A stretch of DNA of 64,000 nucleotides, from contig NZ_JAGGLS010000001.1 of NCBI RefSeq assembly GCF_017874535.1, positions 186,001 through 250,000 of the forward strand, read 5' to 3'. Shown here piece by piece: positions 1 through 8,704 of this stretch. The notes beneath the pieces were generated by a model, which ran no database searches, had not been told where the DNA came from, and saw only the letters and a list, made by a program, of their open reading frames with translations. Both the position numbers and the translations under genes were made by a program. This DNA comes from Anaerococcus nagyae. Its GTDB lineage: Bacteria; Bacillota; Clostridia; Tissierellales; Peptoniphilaceae. How positions within the stretch are numbered: the first letter of the stretch is position 1; each line of letters starts with the position of its first letter.

Positions 1-169
1 AATTGACCTAGATACTATTAAACATACCAACGATCAACTTATTTCTACAATAGAAGAAGTTAGAAATATACAAATCGAGGGTAAAAAGAATAGGTCACTA
101 GCTCAAGCAGAAATCGCAAGGCTAGAAGATGAACTAAAAAGTAACTTAACAAAAGGAAATACAAATTAG
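1..169 (+). CDS. TelA-like toxic anion resistance protein, C-terminal fragment
   Basis: An open frame enters the window at base 2 and stops with TAG at 167-169, giving about 55 residues. It is a charged helical tail with EEVRNIQIEGKKNR and AEIARLEDELK. The pattern, an amphipathic helix ending shortly after a RLE.ELK segment, is typical of the end of TelA/KlaA family proteins, which are often linked to tellurite or cell-envelope stress. The rest of the gene lies outside the window. The next gene starts 8 bases later after an AGGAGA ribosome site, so the two are probably co-transcribed. The family call rests on a short fragment. Confidence 0.6.
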   Translation, partial: IDLDTIKHTNDQLISTIEEVRNIQIEGKKNRSLAQAEIARLEDELKSNLTKGNTN

Positions 170-177
170 GAGAAACA

Positions 178-438
178 ATGGTAGATATAGGAGATTATAA
201 ATTTGATACTCAAATGCTAATAGCAGGAGAGGATTTAGATGAAGATGAGATCTTTGATCATATAACAGAAAATTTTGAAGGAGATAGCCTACTTGCTGTA
301 GGTGATGAAGAACTAATCAAAATTCACTTTCATACAAACAAACCTTGGGAAGTCTTAGAATATGCTGCAAGTCTTGGAGAAATACATGATATAGTTGTAG
401 AAAATATGCTAAGACAGGCCGAAGGATTAAAAGGCTAA
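178..438 (+). CDS. Stand-alone FakA/DAK-type C-terminal domain protein
   Basis: An 86-residue protein resembling only the C-terminal domain of fatty-acid kinase FakA (the old 'dihydroxyacetone kinase-like' family). The key stretch GDEELIKIHFHTNKPWEVLE at about residues 42-61 matches the family's 'GDDELVKVHVHTNxPxxVLEYA' signature, followed by a 'VENMLRQ' motif like the family's end. The N-terminal DhaL kinase domain is absent here, and the preceding gene is TelA-like. It starts at ATG after AGGAGA and is closed by a good terminator. A role in fatty-acid or lipid phosphorylation is inferred from the family only. As a solo domain it cannot be a full kinase. Confidence 0.6.
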   Translation: MVDIGDYKFDTQMLIAGEDLDEDEIFDHITENFEGDSLLAVGDEELIKIHFHTNKPWEVLEYAASLGEIHDIVVENMLRQAEGLKG

Positions 439-449
439 TAACTTATAAG

Positions 450-476
450 ACTAGAACTTCGGTTCTAGTTTTTTAT
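450..476 (+). terminator. Rho-independent terminator after the FakA-domain gene
   Basis: Perfect 8-bp stem ACTAGAAC/GTTCTAGT around a TTCG tetraloop, followed by a T tract. It ends the TelA-like/FakA-domain transcript. Confidence 0.9.
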
Positions 477-538
477 TGAAATATTCGTATTTTTTAATAT
501 AATAATAGTTAAAGAATATATAAAAGAAAGAGTATATT

Positions 539-1945
539 ATGAAAATAAAAAATTATATAGGAGCCTTTGCTTTAGGATGTGCTTTAGTATTTCCTTTAAC
601 AAACCTACCTGCCCAAGCAAGTGAACTCACTATAAATACCAATGAAAATATAATAGAGAAACAAAATACTGATATTAAAAATCTTCCAAACTACGATCTA
701 GCTTCTAAAAGAGAAATTGAATCCTACAAGAAAATTGACGTTTCTGATAATAAAGAAAATATATTTGGCAAAGAATTCCAAACTCGTCTAGATTTAGCTA
801 GAGAAATCAAACTTTTAGAAAAATATGATTATAAAGATAAAGAAATTTTAAAAGAATCTTATGATATCCTAAATTCTAGTAATTTAGAAAAAATCTCAGG
901 ACAAACACAAGCTTTACAAATATTAATTGATCAAATCCAAAAACAAAATCCAGAAAAAACTATATCTATTGATGATCAAGAAGAAAAAGCTATCCAGGAA
1001 AGTGTAAGAGGATATCTAAGTGATGGTATACTCGTAGGCTTAGATGTCGAAAATAAGGATAATTTGAATACTTTTATAGAAGCTATTAAAAATTCAAAAT
1101 CTTATTATGAAGCTAATGATAAACTAAAAGAAAAATATGATGAAGTACTCAAATCTGCTAGTGAAAATAAAGATTATAAAGAAGCTAATGAACTAATAGT
1201 TGATTTTATTAAAGATCCAAATAAAGAAGAATATAGATTAGAAGGTAGTAAGGCTTCCGATAATGAAAATATAAACTTTCAATCTTCAAATAATGAGAAT
1301 GCCGAAGACAGCTTAACAATAGATGAAACTACCTTTGAAAATCCAAGTCAAAATACCTCCAATGAAACTACTACAAGTAGTCAATCAGCTTTTTTAAAGA
1401 ATGAAAAGACTAAATCTAAGTATAGCGAGTTATCAGATTCTCAAAAACGTGAACTAGATGCTATAGATACTAATAAAGACGGTAAAATTTCTAAAGAAGA
1501 ATTAGATAATTCAGCAAATTATTCTTCAAGTCTCGGAGAGGACTCATGGATATACCCTTTTACCGAAGAAGCCTTATCCAAAGATACTAGTAGCAATTCA
1601 TCTACTAATGATTCAGATCATAAAAGCTCAGAAAAAAACACAAGTACAAATGATAACAAAGATACTTCCAGCAAAGCAATGCCTCAGACAGTTACCATTG
1701 ATGAGGAAAAAGTGAAGTCACCGGAATTAAAGTCTGATGATGACAATAAATCTACTTATAATAAAAACGATGAAAATAAAAATTTCAACGAAGCTCAGGC
1801 AAGTCAAGAAGCAGTAAAGAAAAACACCTCAGCTGCAAGCATAGTAAAAACAGGCATCAAAGGCATTAAAATAATATTAGTAGTATTAATTGTAGCAATT
1901 ATAGCTTATTACTTTATGGCCAAGGATAAGAATAAAAGAAAATAA
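539..1945 (+). CDS. Secreted, membrane/wall-anchored acidic protein with one EF-hand-like module
   Basis: 468 residues. It has an N-terminal signal peptide (basic start, hydrophobic core, cleavage likely after PAQA near residue 27) and a long, low-complexity Ser/Asn/Lys/Asp-rich body. One EF-hand-like loop, DTNKDGKISKEE, lies near residue 310 and is followed by a WIYPF motif. The C-terminus has VKTGIKGIK at residue 436, then about 16 hydrophobic residues and a basic tail. That architecture resembles a sortase sorting signal with VKTGI in place of LPxTG. The next gene encodes a longer relative with three such modules. Calcium binding and surface display are inferences. No enzymatic domain is recognised. 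Confidence 0.75.
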   Translation: MKIKNYIGAFALGCALVFPLTNLPAQASELTINTNENIIEKQNTDIKNLPNYDLASKREIESYKKIDVSDNKENIFGKEFQTRLDLAREIKLLEKYDYKDKEILKESYDILNSSNLEKISGQTQALQILIDQIQKQNPEKTISIDDQEEKAIQESVRGYLSDGILVGLDVENKDNLNTFIEAIKNSKSYYEANDKLKEKYDEVLKSASENKDYKEANELIVDFIKDPNKEEYRLEGSKASDNENINFQSSNNENAEDSLTIDETTFENPSQNTSNETTTSSQSAFLKNEKTKSKYSELSDSQKRELDAIDTNKDGKISKEELDNSANYSSSLGEDSWIYPFTEEALSKDTSSNSSTNDSDHKSSEKNTSTNDNKDTSSKAMPQTVTIDEEKVKSPELKSDDDNKSTYNKNDENKNFNEAQASQEAVKKNTSAASIVKTGIKGIKIILVVLIVAIIAYYFMAKDKNKRK

Positions 1946-1950
1946 TATAT

Positions 1951-2008
1951 AAAAGGGACTGTTGCAAAACTATGAATAATTATCGTTCATTCTGCACAGC
2001 CCCTTTTT
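1951..2008 (+). terminator. Terminator of the GCTGTTGCA hairpin type
   Basis: GGGACTGTTGCA pairs imperfectly with TGCACAGCCCC across an ATGAA/TTCAT inner stem and is followed by TTTTT. Similar cores occur at about 39,148 and 41,902. Confidence 0.75.
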
Positions 2009-2055
2009 CCTTGCATTAATTTGTCTCATATTATAATATAATAATGAGGTGAATT

Positions 2056-3762
2056 ATGAAAATACAAAGTAGTTTTCTTATTATACTTAGTCTATCTTTA
2101 ATGATGTCGAATAATCTTTCCTATGCAGATGAACTAGATAATAAGGAAAATATCCAATCTCTAGAAATAGAAAACTCAGATAATATTGATACCTTAGATA
2201 ACTACACTCTTTTATCATATATTGAAGAAATAAAAAATAGTCCCCAGTATTTATCCTCAAACAGCGAGATAAAATTACTGTATGATAATGCAATAGACTT
2301 TAATTCAAGAGCCTTAAAAAAAGATAATAAAGAATGGTTAGAATTTTCTTATAATAATTTGAAAGGTGATATTAAAATTATAGAAGAACTAGCTAATGAT
2401 AATAAGGATATTTCAAATATAAACTTGCATTCCCCTTTTTATACAGATTCTTCTTATAAGATAGCCTATTTGAAGCTAGATAAAGAAAAGCAAGATATCT
2501 TAGATAAGTTAAAGTCTGATAAAAGCAAACAAAGTTTTTTAACAATAGCAGAAGTAGACAATTCAGGAAAGTTTGCCCTCCCCGTATTTTTTAGTGATTG
2601 GCTATATCCTTTTATGAAAGATAAAGATCTAGATGGAACAGTTGGAGAAAGTAGTGCCGAACAAGAAGCTTTTACAAGGGATAAGGATCTATTAGAGGCT
2701 TATAGAAATACTAGTTTAGAGAAAAGATATGAACTAAAACAAGGATTATATAATAAAGAAAAAGTTATTAGCAAGGATCAATTATTAAATACAGATAACA
2801 ATTTGACAGAAGTAGACTCTCAAAATCCTTATAATACTAGAGATGATGATAAAATTCCAGATATTAATCCTAATAATGAAGAAGATTTTTCTAAAAATGA
2901 GCTTGATGATAGTATTTCTGAAAATAATATTAACGATATATCCAAAGATAATAAGATAGAAGAAGACAATACTGATAAGTATAAGTATTCTTCTGTGTTT
3001 TATATAAAAAATAGAACTAAGGATTTATATGTTGCTTTAACTGATGACCAAAGGGAAGATTTAGATAATATGAATACAGATGGTGATGAATATTTAAGTA
3101 TTGAGGAGCTAGAAAAATATGGAAAATATGCTTTACCTATTAAAGACGGCATAGATTGGCTATATCCTTTTATGTTTGATAAAAATGAAGACGGTATAAT
3201 TGATGACTCCGATAGAAATAATAAAGCTAAGCAAGAATATGACAATAGCTATAATGATAATTACCAAAAAAATAATGTAAATCAAAAAAGCAGTGAAACA
3301 AAATCTATTTCAAATAATTATGATTCATCATTCTATAAAAATAACAAGACTCGTAATGCTTATCTAAACTTACCAGATGAAAAAAAGGAATTGTTAGATA
3401 AAATGAATACTGATGGCAATTATCCTTTAACTATAGATGAAGTTTTAGCTTCTGGATTATTTACTCTACCAATAAGTGAAAATGACTGGGTTTATCCATT
3501 TATGATTGATAAAAATAATGATGGCCTAATAGGTGAGGACTATTATTATTTTAAAGAAAATACAATACCACAAAATTCTACAAGCTATCCGAAAATAACT
3601 TCTAACTCATATCCTAGTACACAAAAAGTATCTAGTATGAAATCAACACCCAATATCCAAGCAAATAAGAATGTAAAGACAGGGATTAAAAAACTAAAAT
3701 TGCCTTTAGTCTTACTAATAAGCTCTTCTTTTGCTTATAGTATTACTAAAAAATATCATTAA
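2056..3762 (+). CDS. Secreted surface protein with three EF-hand-like/WLYPFM repeat modules
   Basis: 568 residues with a signal peptide (cleavage near LSYADE, about residue 24). It has three copies of a roughly 70-residue module at about 128-200, 315-386 and 426-495. Each module has an N-terminal FYxxN/DSS element, a helix ending LDxM/L, an N-T-D-G-type acidic loop (lost in copy 1), a 'G.(F/Y).LP' strand, then DW(L/V)YPFM and a second acidic loop such as DKNEDGIIDD or DKNNDGLIGE. The second loop fits a calcium-binding Dx(D/N)xDG pattern. The C-terminus carries VKTGIKKLK at 540, a hydrophobic stretch and a basic tail, as in the upstream protein. The two genes look like paralogues. Calcium-dependent surface function is inferred; no known family name is assigned. 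Confidence 0.75.
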   Translation: MKIQSSFLIILSLSLMMSNNLSYADELDNKENIQSLEIENSDNIDTLDNYTLLSYIEEIKNSPQYLSSNSEIKLLYDNAIDFNSRALKKDNKEWLEFSYNNLKGDIKIIEELANDNKDISNINLHSPFYTDSSYKIAYLKLDKEKQDILDKLKSDKSKQSFLTIAEVDNSGKFALPVFFSDWLYPFMKDKDLDGTVGESSAEQEAFTRDKDLLEAYRNTSLEKRYELKQGLYNKEKVISKDQLLNTDNNLTEVDSQNPYNTRDDDKIPDINPNNEEDFSKNELDDSISENNINDISKDNKIEEDNTDKYKYSSVFYIKNRTKDLYVALTDDQREDLDNMNTDGDEYLSIEELEKYGKYALPIKDGIDWLYPFMFDKNEDGIIDDSDRNNKAKQEYDNSYNDNYQKNNVNQKSSETKSISNNYDSSFYKNNKTRNAYLNLPDEKKELLDKMNTDGNYPLTIDEVLASGLFTLPISENDWVYPFMIDKNNDGLIGEDYYYFKENTIPQNSTSYPKITSNSYPSTQKVSSMKSTPNIQANKNVKTGIKKLKLPLVLLISSSFAYSITKKYH

Positions 3763-3815
3763 AAATGACCTTCATTAGTTGCTTTTAAGCTCAACTTTTG
3801 GAGGTCATTTTATTA
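3762..3815. terminator. Bidirectional terminator between convergent genes
   Basis: Perfect 10-bp arms AAAATGACCT (3762-3771) and AGGTCATTTT (3802-3811). The A/T ends give U tracts on both strands, serving the surface-protein gene and the convergent S41 peptidase gene. Confidence 0.8.
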
Positions 3816-3832
3816 ATAATCAAATTTCTTAT

Positions 3833-5239
3833 TTAAAAATTTCCATCTTCTATCTCTTCAATAGTATCTATAGAATTTCTAAAACTACCTGATTGTATAT
3901 CTGGGCTGGTCTTTTTTTCTGCATTTATTGTGCCGTCTGGCGCATAACCTAAAGTATTTGTATATGTAAATACTAGGCCTGAATTTGGCATGACATCATT
4001 TATGACGCCAAGAGTTATACCATCTCCTCCTGTTTTCTCTCCTACTAGAGTTGCTGATTCGCTATTTTTCATAAAACTAGCCATTCCTTCTGCAGCAGAA
4101 AACACAGCCTTATCCACTAAAAGATATACATTTCCATCAAAACCATTATTTTTATTTTTCTCATCTGGACTAATGCTTATAGTATCCTTTATATAATAGT
4201 CAAAATTTTTTAAATCAGCTGAATGATCTAATTTTACTCCTGAAATATCTACATTGCTTAGCTTCTCTACATTTAATGTATCATCGGCAAGTATCAACTT
4301 TGCTCTATCAGAATCTTTGAAGAATAAATGATTAGTTACTGATTTTTGGCTGGTTAAAAGCTTAGGTAACAAGAAATTTTGCCAGTATTCCATATTGCCA
4401 CCGTAATTTTCTCTAATATCTATTACTAAAGCCTTATAAAGATGTTTATTTCTCAAAAATTCATTTAAAACATCTTGATCAGCTGCAAACTTATCAGGAT
4501 CCACCATGCCATTTATTTTTATAATTGCTATATTTTCATTACTCGTATCAAGAGTCATATTGCTAGCTTGGTTGTTTGGGATAATTGTTGATATTGCAAG
4601 CTTATTATTTTGTCCATTATCTACTATTTGCTTGCCATCTATATGATATCTATTTCTCACCACTTGTTTATTTAGACTTAAAAACTCATAATAAATTGAT
4701 GGGGAATTCCAGTTTTTTGAATAATAATCTAAAGTACTTTTTACGTAAGCTTCATCTGCAATTCTGGCGTGATGGTTATTAAGCTCTCCCATAATACCAG
4801 TCATTACATCTATAAACTCTTGATCAGTTTTAGCTTCCTCTACCCTTTTTAAATATTTATTATAATTACCTATAAAATCTACATTTTGTTCTCTTTTAAG
4901 AACGTCAAAAAAAGGATAATTCTCCTTTAGCTCTTCAAATAAATAATTGAAATCATCTACCATCTCTTTATTTGTAAGAGACTTTGGATTTTCTGTTGCT
5001 GGCAATTGTAATTTAGGAGGCTTATCTAAATCCTTATACCACTTTAGATAGCTATCTACATCAAATTTGTCAATATTCTCAGGATAAAAGATATTGCTGT
5101 TTGCATCAAAGCCATTATTTTCTACTATATCTTCGGCTCGATTTGCTTCTAATTTGTCTAGTCTTCTTTTTGCACACGAGGTATTTATGAGCATAAAAAC
5201 AAGGATCAGACAAAAAATCTTAGCTTTATTTTTCATCAA
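3833..5239 (-). CDS. S41 family (C-terminal processing/tricorn-like) peptidase, lipoprotein-like
   Basis: 468 residues. It has a hydrophobic N-terminus ending NTSC at Cys22, a plausible but imperfect lipobox, suggesting an exported, lipid-anchored protein. The C-terminal half carries the S41 fold: 'ALVIDIRENYGGN', then VFSAAEG with the presumed catalytic Ser near residue 381 and GEKTGGDG with the presumed Lys near 402. The first third is a linker and helical bundle ('LTNKEMVDDFNYLFEELKENYPFF') common in S41 proteins that cut exported proteins or peptides. No PDZ domain is obvious. It overlaps the upstream small membrane gene by 14 bases and is last in the tsa-rimI transcription unit. The substrate is unknown. 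Confidence 0.85.
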   Translation of the reverse strand: MMKNKAKIFCLILVFMLINTSCAKRRLDKLEANRAEDIVENNGFDANSNIFYPENIDKFDVDSYLKWYKDLDKPPKLQLPATENPKSLTNKEMVDDFNYLFEELKENYPFFDVLKREQNVDFIGNYNKYLKRVEEAKTDQEFIDVMTGIMGELNNHHARIADEAYVKSTLDYYSKNWNSPSIYYEFLSLNKQVVRNRYHIDGKQIVDNGQNNKLAISTIIPNNQASNMTLDTSNENIAIIKINGMVDPDKFAADQDVLNEFLRNKHLYKALVIDIRENYGGNMEYWQNFLLPKLLTSQKSVTNHLFFKDSDRAKLILADDTLNVEKLSNVDISGVKLDHSADLKNFDYYIKDTISISPDEKNKNNGFDGNVYLLVDKAVFSAAEGMASFMKNSESATLVGEKTGGDGITLGVINDVMPNSGLVFTYTNTLGYAPDGTINAEKKTSPDIQSGSFRNSIDTIEEIEDGNF

Positions 5240-5582
5240 ATCCTCCTTTTATGGCATAATCTCTTTTATATAAGTCAAATATTACTGCAATATTTCCTAT
5301 AGGATTTACTAGTGAAAATACCACTATACTTATAACAAGAAATTTAAGTCGGCTTCTTTCACTTCTTGCAATAGCTGCTAAGCTTGTAAGCCTCCTTGTT
5401 CTTAGGCTCGCCATACCATAAATAGATGCAAGTATGCCAAAGATAATCTCAAAAATTTCCTTATAATAGATGCCAAAAGCCAAAATACCCAGCCCTGATA
5501 AGATCCAAATTATGGAACTTATAGTTTTCATTTTATTATATTTTTTTAATAAATTAGTATTCTCACTTTTTCTTCTTCTCAT
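5226..5582 (-). CDS. Small membrane protein of unknown function
   Basis: 118 residues with a basic N-terminus (MRRRKSEN) and three hydrophobic segments at about 20-40, 44-61 and 83-103, separated by an Arg-rich loop (LRTRRLTSLAAIARSERSR). I do not recognise the family. It lies 12 bases downstream of tsaD and overlaps the S41 peptidase gene by 14 bases, so it is probably co-expressed and may be translationally coupled to the peptidase. Confidence 0.65.
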   Translation of the reverse strand: MRRRKSENTNLLKKYNKMKTISSIIWILSGLGILAFGIYYKEIFEIIFGILASIYGMASLRTRRLTSLAAIARSERSRLKFLVISIVVFSLVNPIGNIAVIFDLYKRDYAIKGGFDEK

Positions 5583-5594
5583 AGTTTAATTATA

Positions 5595-6605
5595 TTATAA
5601 TTCTAAGTTTGGGTAAACTTTCATAAATTTATTACTTCTTTGCCCTGACTTATAATCTAGATAACCTGTCATAGCTATCATAGCTGCATTGTCTGTGCAT
5701 AGCTCTAGGGAAGGATAATAGAATTTTATATCCTTTTCTTTACAGGCTACTTCTAATCTTTCTTTTAATCTAGAATTAGCAGCTACTCCGCCAGACACAG
5801 CTAATTTATTATAGTCTGTTTCACCGATTAACCTCATAGACTTTTCTACTAAAACATCTACCACAGCTTCCTCGAAGCTCGCTGCTATATCTGCTTTATT
5901 AAGCTCTTCATCTTTCTGCTCAAGTTGATGCATATAATTAATTACAGCTGTTTTAAGTCCTGAAAATGAAAAATCATATGAATCTTTTTCCAGCATAACC
6001 CTAGGGAATACTACTGCTTCTTTATTACCCTTTTTCGCTATTTTATCTATCTTTGGACCACCAGGATAACCCAATCCCATTTTTCGAGCCACCTTATCAA
6101 AGGATTCACCAGCAGCATCATCTCGGGTTTTGCCAACTATCTCATAATCAGTATAGCCTTTTACCTTTACTAAATAGGTGTGACCACCACTTACTACAAG
6201 AGATACAAAAGGTGGCTTGAGATCTTTATTTGCTAGATAATTTGCACATATGTGCCCTCTCATATGATTCGCTCCTATCATTGGAGTATTTGTAGCTAAA
6301 GATAGAGCCTTGGCCGCAGAGATGCCTACAAGTAAAGACCCCATTAGACCTGGTCCCTTTGTTACAGATATTAAGTCGATATCATCATAGCTAAGATTTG
6401 TTTCATTAAGAGCCTTATCTATCAAAGGATTGATAGCTTCAAGGTGCTTTCTACTTGCAATCTCTGGAACAACTCCTCCAAAAAGAGTATGAATATCGAT
6501 TTGTGATGATATTAAATTTACTAAAAGTTCTCTATCATTTTTAAGAATTGCCACACAGCTATCATCACAACTGGTTTCAATTCCCATTGTATAAAAATCA
6601 GACAT
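5595..6605 (-). CDS. tsaD: tRNA N6-adenosine threonylcarbamoyltransferase TsaD
   Basis: 336 residues, usual length for the Kae1/TsaD family. It transfers the threonylcarbamoyl group to A37 of ANN-decoding tRNAs together with TsaB and TsaE. It starts with the family's 'GIETSCDDSCVAI' phosphate loop. The metal-binding HMRGH motif (His114, His118), 'VSGGHT' and the C-terminal 'SGGVAANSRL' are all visible. It is the last tsa gene of a compact minus-strand operon tsaE-tsaB-rimI-tsaD and directly abuts rimI. Confidence 0.97.
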   Translation of the reverse strand: MSDFYTMGIETSCDDSCVAILKNDRELLVNLISSQIDIHTLFGGVVPEIASRKHLEAINPLIDKALNETNLSYDDIDLISVTKGPGLMGSLLVGISAAKALSLATNTPMIGANHMRGHICANYLANKDLKPPFVSLVVSGGHTYLVKVKGYTDYEIVGKTRDDAAGESFDKVARKMGLGYPGGPKIDKIAKKGNKEAVVFPRVMLEKDSYDFSFSGLKTAVINYMHQLEQKDEELNKADIAASFEEAVVDVLVEKSMRLIGETDYNKLAVSGGVAANSRLKERLEVACKEKDIKFYYPSLELCTDNAAMIAMTGYLDYKSGQRSNKFMKVYPNLEL

Positions 6606-7040
6606 TTATAATTCCTTTAACATATTATAGGCATCTTCACCTATTTTTTGATAATAGTTTTTACGCAAGCCCATTATTCTAAAGCCAAACTTTTCGTATA
6701 AATTTATAGCAGCAAGATTTTTAGTAGATACCTCTAGCCAAATCTGTCTGACATTTTCATTTTTACTAGATTTAACTAAATGATTTAATAGCCTTGTGCC
6801 AATGCCCATATGGTGGTAAGCTGGATCTACTGCTATAGTAAAAATTTCTACTTCATCCAGTACATGGCTTGATATGTAAAATCCTACAACTTTACCTTCA
6901 ATTTCTTCAACAAAATGACGCAAAAAGGAGTTGGACTCTAGTTCCTTTATTAAATGTTTCTTAGACCAGGGTTCAAAAAAGGCTTTATTTTCTATATCAT
7001 AAACTACATCAGCATCACTAATTTGCATTTTTCTTATCAT
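6606..7040 (-). CDS. rimI: Ribosomal protein bS18-alanine N-acetyltransferase RimI
   Basis: 144-residue GNAT acetyltransferase. The acetyl-CoA loop 'HHMGIGTRLL' and the later 'NLAAINLYEKFGFRIMGLRKNYY' are typical of RimI, which acetylates the N-terminal alanine of S18. It overlaps tsaB by 23 bases and abuts tsaD, a gene order conserved in many Firmicutes. That context strengthens the RimI call over a generic GNAT protein. Confidence 0.93.
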   Translation of the reverse strand: MIRKMQISDADVVYDIENKAFFEPWSKKHLIKELESNSFLRHFVEEIEGKVVGFYISSHVLDEVEIFTIAVDPAYHHMGIGTRLLNHLVKSSKNENVRQIWLEVSTKNLAAINLYEKFGFRIMGLRKNYYQKIGEDAYNMLKEL

Positions 7041-7695
7041 TTAAAAGCTCTCTTTCAGCTTGTGATTTTCTAAGATAATTTGGGCTTAGTTCATACAAGT
7101 TGTAGGACTGATCAAGGTTTTCAAGACATACTTTTATTAAAGATTTGCCTATACAATTATTAAAAGAAATTGGTAAAGTCCTTCTATTAATAAATAAATC
7201 TTCGTATTTACTAGATACTTCCCCTATCAATTCAACTTCATCATCAAGTTCATTAACAAGTTTTGAGAATACATCTATGGTATACAAATCTTCTTTTATA
7301 ACTTCATTAAAGCCCTTATCATACACTGCTCCATAAACCCTATTACCTCTGGCATCAATCATAGGAACTTTTAGCTTATCACTACACGAATTATTAGCAA
7401 GAGCCAAAAGCGTGCTCACTGCTATTAGCTTTTTATCATTTGCTTGTGCAAGAGTTTTTGCTATAGTCATTCCTATTCTAAGACCAGTAAAAGAGCCAGG
7501 ACCCTTAGATATAACAAATCTATCAATATCCTTTATATTCATGCCAAGCAAATCCAAAAGAGTTTCTATCATAGGAACTAGGGATTCACTATGGGTCTTT
7601 TGTTGGTTTACATTAAAATCGCCTATGATCTCACTATCACTAGCTATAGTGACAGTAGAAATCATAGTCGATGTATCAATTGCCAAGATATTCAT
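7018..7695 (-). CDS. tsaB: t6A biosynthesis subunit TsaB
   Basis: 225-residue member of the ASKHA-fold TsaB/YeaZ family. It begins 'MNILAIDTSTMISTV' and contains 'GPGSFTGLRIGMTIAKTLA', the family hallmark. It is the scaffold partner of TsaD in t6A synthesis and lacks catalysis itself. It overlaps the upstream tsaE by 20 bases and the downstream rimI by 23 bases, consistent with tight translational coupling. Confidence 0.95.
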   Translation of the reverse strand: MNILAIDTSTMISTVTIASDSEIIGDFNVNQQKTHSESLVPMIETLLDLLGMNIKDIDRFVISKGPGSFTGLRIGMTIAKTLAQANDKKLIAVSTLLALANNSCSDKLKVPMIDARGNRVYGAVYDKGFNEVIKEDLYTIDVFSKLVNELDDEVELIGEVSSKYEDLFINRRTLPISFNNCIGKSLIKVCLENLDQSYNLYELSPNYLRKSQAERELLNDKKNAN

Positions 7696-8122
7696 TTATT
7701 TCTTTTCCCCTTTCCGAATCCTCATAAATTTCTATTTCTCTCTTATTTTCGCTGATTTTTCTAATCTCTATATTTATCATATCATCTGGCAGATAATCAC
7801 TTACATTCTCTGCCCACTCAAGGATAGTAAGTCCACCATCTGGATAAAAATATGTCTCATAATCTATATCCAAAATCTCATCTTGATCATCAAATCTATA
7901 GAGATCTAGGTGATAAATCTTGATATCTCCTTCGTATATATTTACAATTGCAAAGGTTGGAGATGAGCTATTTTCTATAGAAAAATACTGGCTTATAAAT
8001 CCTGTTAAGGTTGTCTTTCCAGCACTCATTTCTCCTATCAAATTAAGGACATCACCCTCTCTAAGGCCGGATGCCAATTTATTTGCAAATTTTTTCATTT
8101 CACTTAATCCGTTAATAATCAT
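7676..8122 (-). CDS. tsaE: t6A biosynthesis ATPase TsaE (operon copy)
   Basis: 148 residues. The P-loop GEMSAGKTT (Lys36), 'SSPTFAIVNIYEG', 'HLDLYRFD' and 'LTILEWAENV' match the TsaE/YjeE family, the ATPase that resets the TsaB-TsaD complex. Its own -10 box (TATAAT, 8142-8147 on the minus strand) lies just upstream. It is first in the tsaE-tsaB-rimI-tsaD operon. A second, about 84% identical copy occurs at 8705-9163, which is unusual because tsaE is normally single-copy. Confidence 0.96.
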   Translation of the reverse strand: MIINGLSEMKKFANKLASGLREGDVLNLIGEMSAGKTTLTGFISQYFSIENSSSPTFAIVNIYEGDIKIYHLDLYRFDDQDEILDIDYETYFYPDGGLTILEWAENVSDYLPDDMINIEIRKISENKREIEIYEDSERGKEINEYLGN

Positions 8123-8141
8123 AATCCCTCTTTATCTTTGT

Positions 8142-8147
8142 ATTATA
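8142..8147 (-). promoter_or_regulatory. -10 box for the first tsaE
   Basis: TATAAT on the minus strand, about 20 bases before the tsaE start. The same box occurs at 9183-9188 before the second copy. No convincing -35 is seen; the position is occupied by the T tract of the terminator just upstream. Confidence 0.5.
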
Positions 8148-8160
8148 CTATTTTTGTAGT

Positions 8161-8207
8161 AAAAAAAAATGAACTAATACAGTTAATTACTCCCCGTATT
8201 AGTTCAT
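8161..8207 (-). terminator. Terminator separating the 51-aa peptide/tsaE2 from the tsaE operon
   Basis: Perfect 12-bp arms ATGAACTAATAC (8169-8180) and GTATTAGTTCAT (8196-8207). The + strand A tract at 8161-8169 gives a U tract on the minus transcript. The same element, with one mismatched pair, recurs at 9202-9247. Confidence 0.85.
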
Positions 8208-8310
8208 ACATTCTATGTAAAATAGATCTGTATAATCAATAAACTTATTATTTTAAAATCAAACAATCTCTTACTTATTCAGTATTATACACTATTTATA
8301 AAAAAAGAAT

Positions 8311-8466
8311 TTACAAAAATTCTAGAATTAAATTGAATAAAGTCATATTACATAAGCATGTTAAAATTATATACTTTTTTTTCTTCTCCAATATAGATTT
8401 TATAAGTAAGTATGGTGTAATAAAAGCTAAAATTAATATAAAAAGTATTATTAAATCATTAATCAT
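8311..8466 (-). CDS. 51-residue putative membrane peptide
   Basis: A small ORF with ATG at 8466 and TAA at 8311-8313, preceded by a strong GGAGG ribosome site 4-5 bases upstream. It encodes a hydrophobic N-terminal helix (about residues 4-23, 'LIILFILILAFITPYLLIKS'), a basic EKKKKY turn, and a second hydrophobic stretch containing two cysteines (TCLCN). It lies between the two tsaE copies and ends just before the terminator at 8161-8207. Function is unknown. The ribosome site and clean membrane topology argue that it is real. Confidence 0.55.
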   Translation of the reverse strand: MINDLIILFILILAFITPYLLIKSILEKKKKYIILTCLCNMTLFNLILEFL

Positions 8467-8704
8467 TAAATCCTCCATGCTATAATAAAGATAATCGAAT
8501 ATACAACATTAATTACACATAATATTAATACAAGTTCAAAGTCCAGTCAAATATTTAACTAAAATAACTATATATATAAAATCCTTTCCATCAATAAATA
8601 ACTTGAATTTTATAATGATATAGCAGTTTTTTTCTTGACTTCTATTAAGTAAATAATATAACATAATTAGATTATTATTATCAGAGATTAATTATATGTT
8701 TCTA

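Noticed and set aside
8123-8704. A CRISPR or phage origin for the repeated sequences around tsaE
   Set aside because: Only two long diverged copies exist, not short regularly spaced repeats; they fit a gene duplication.
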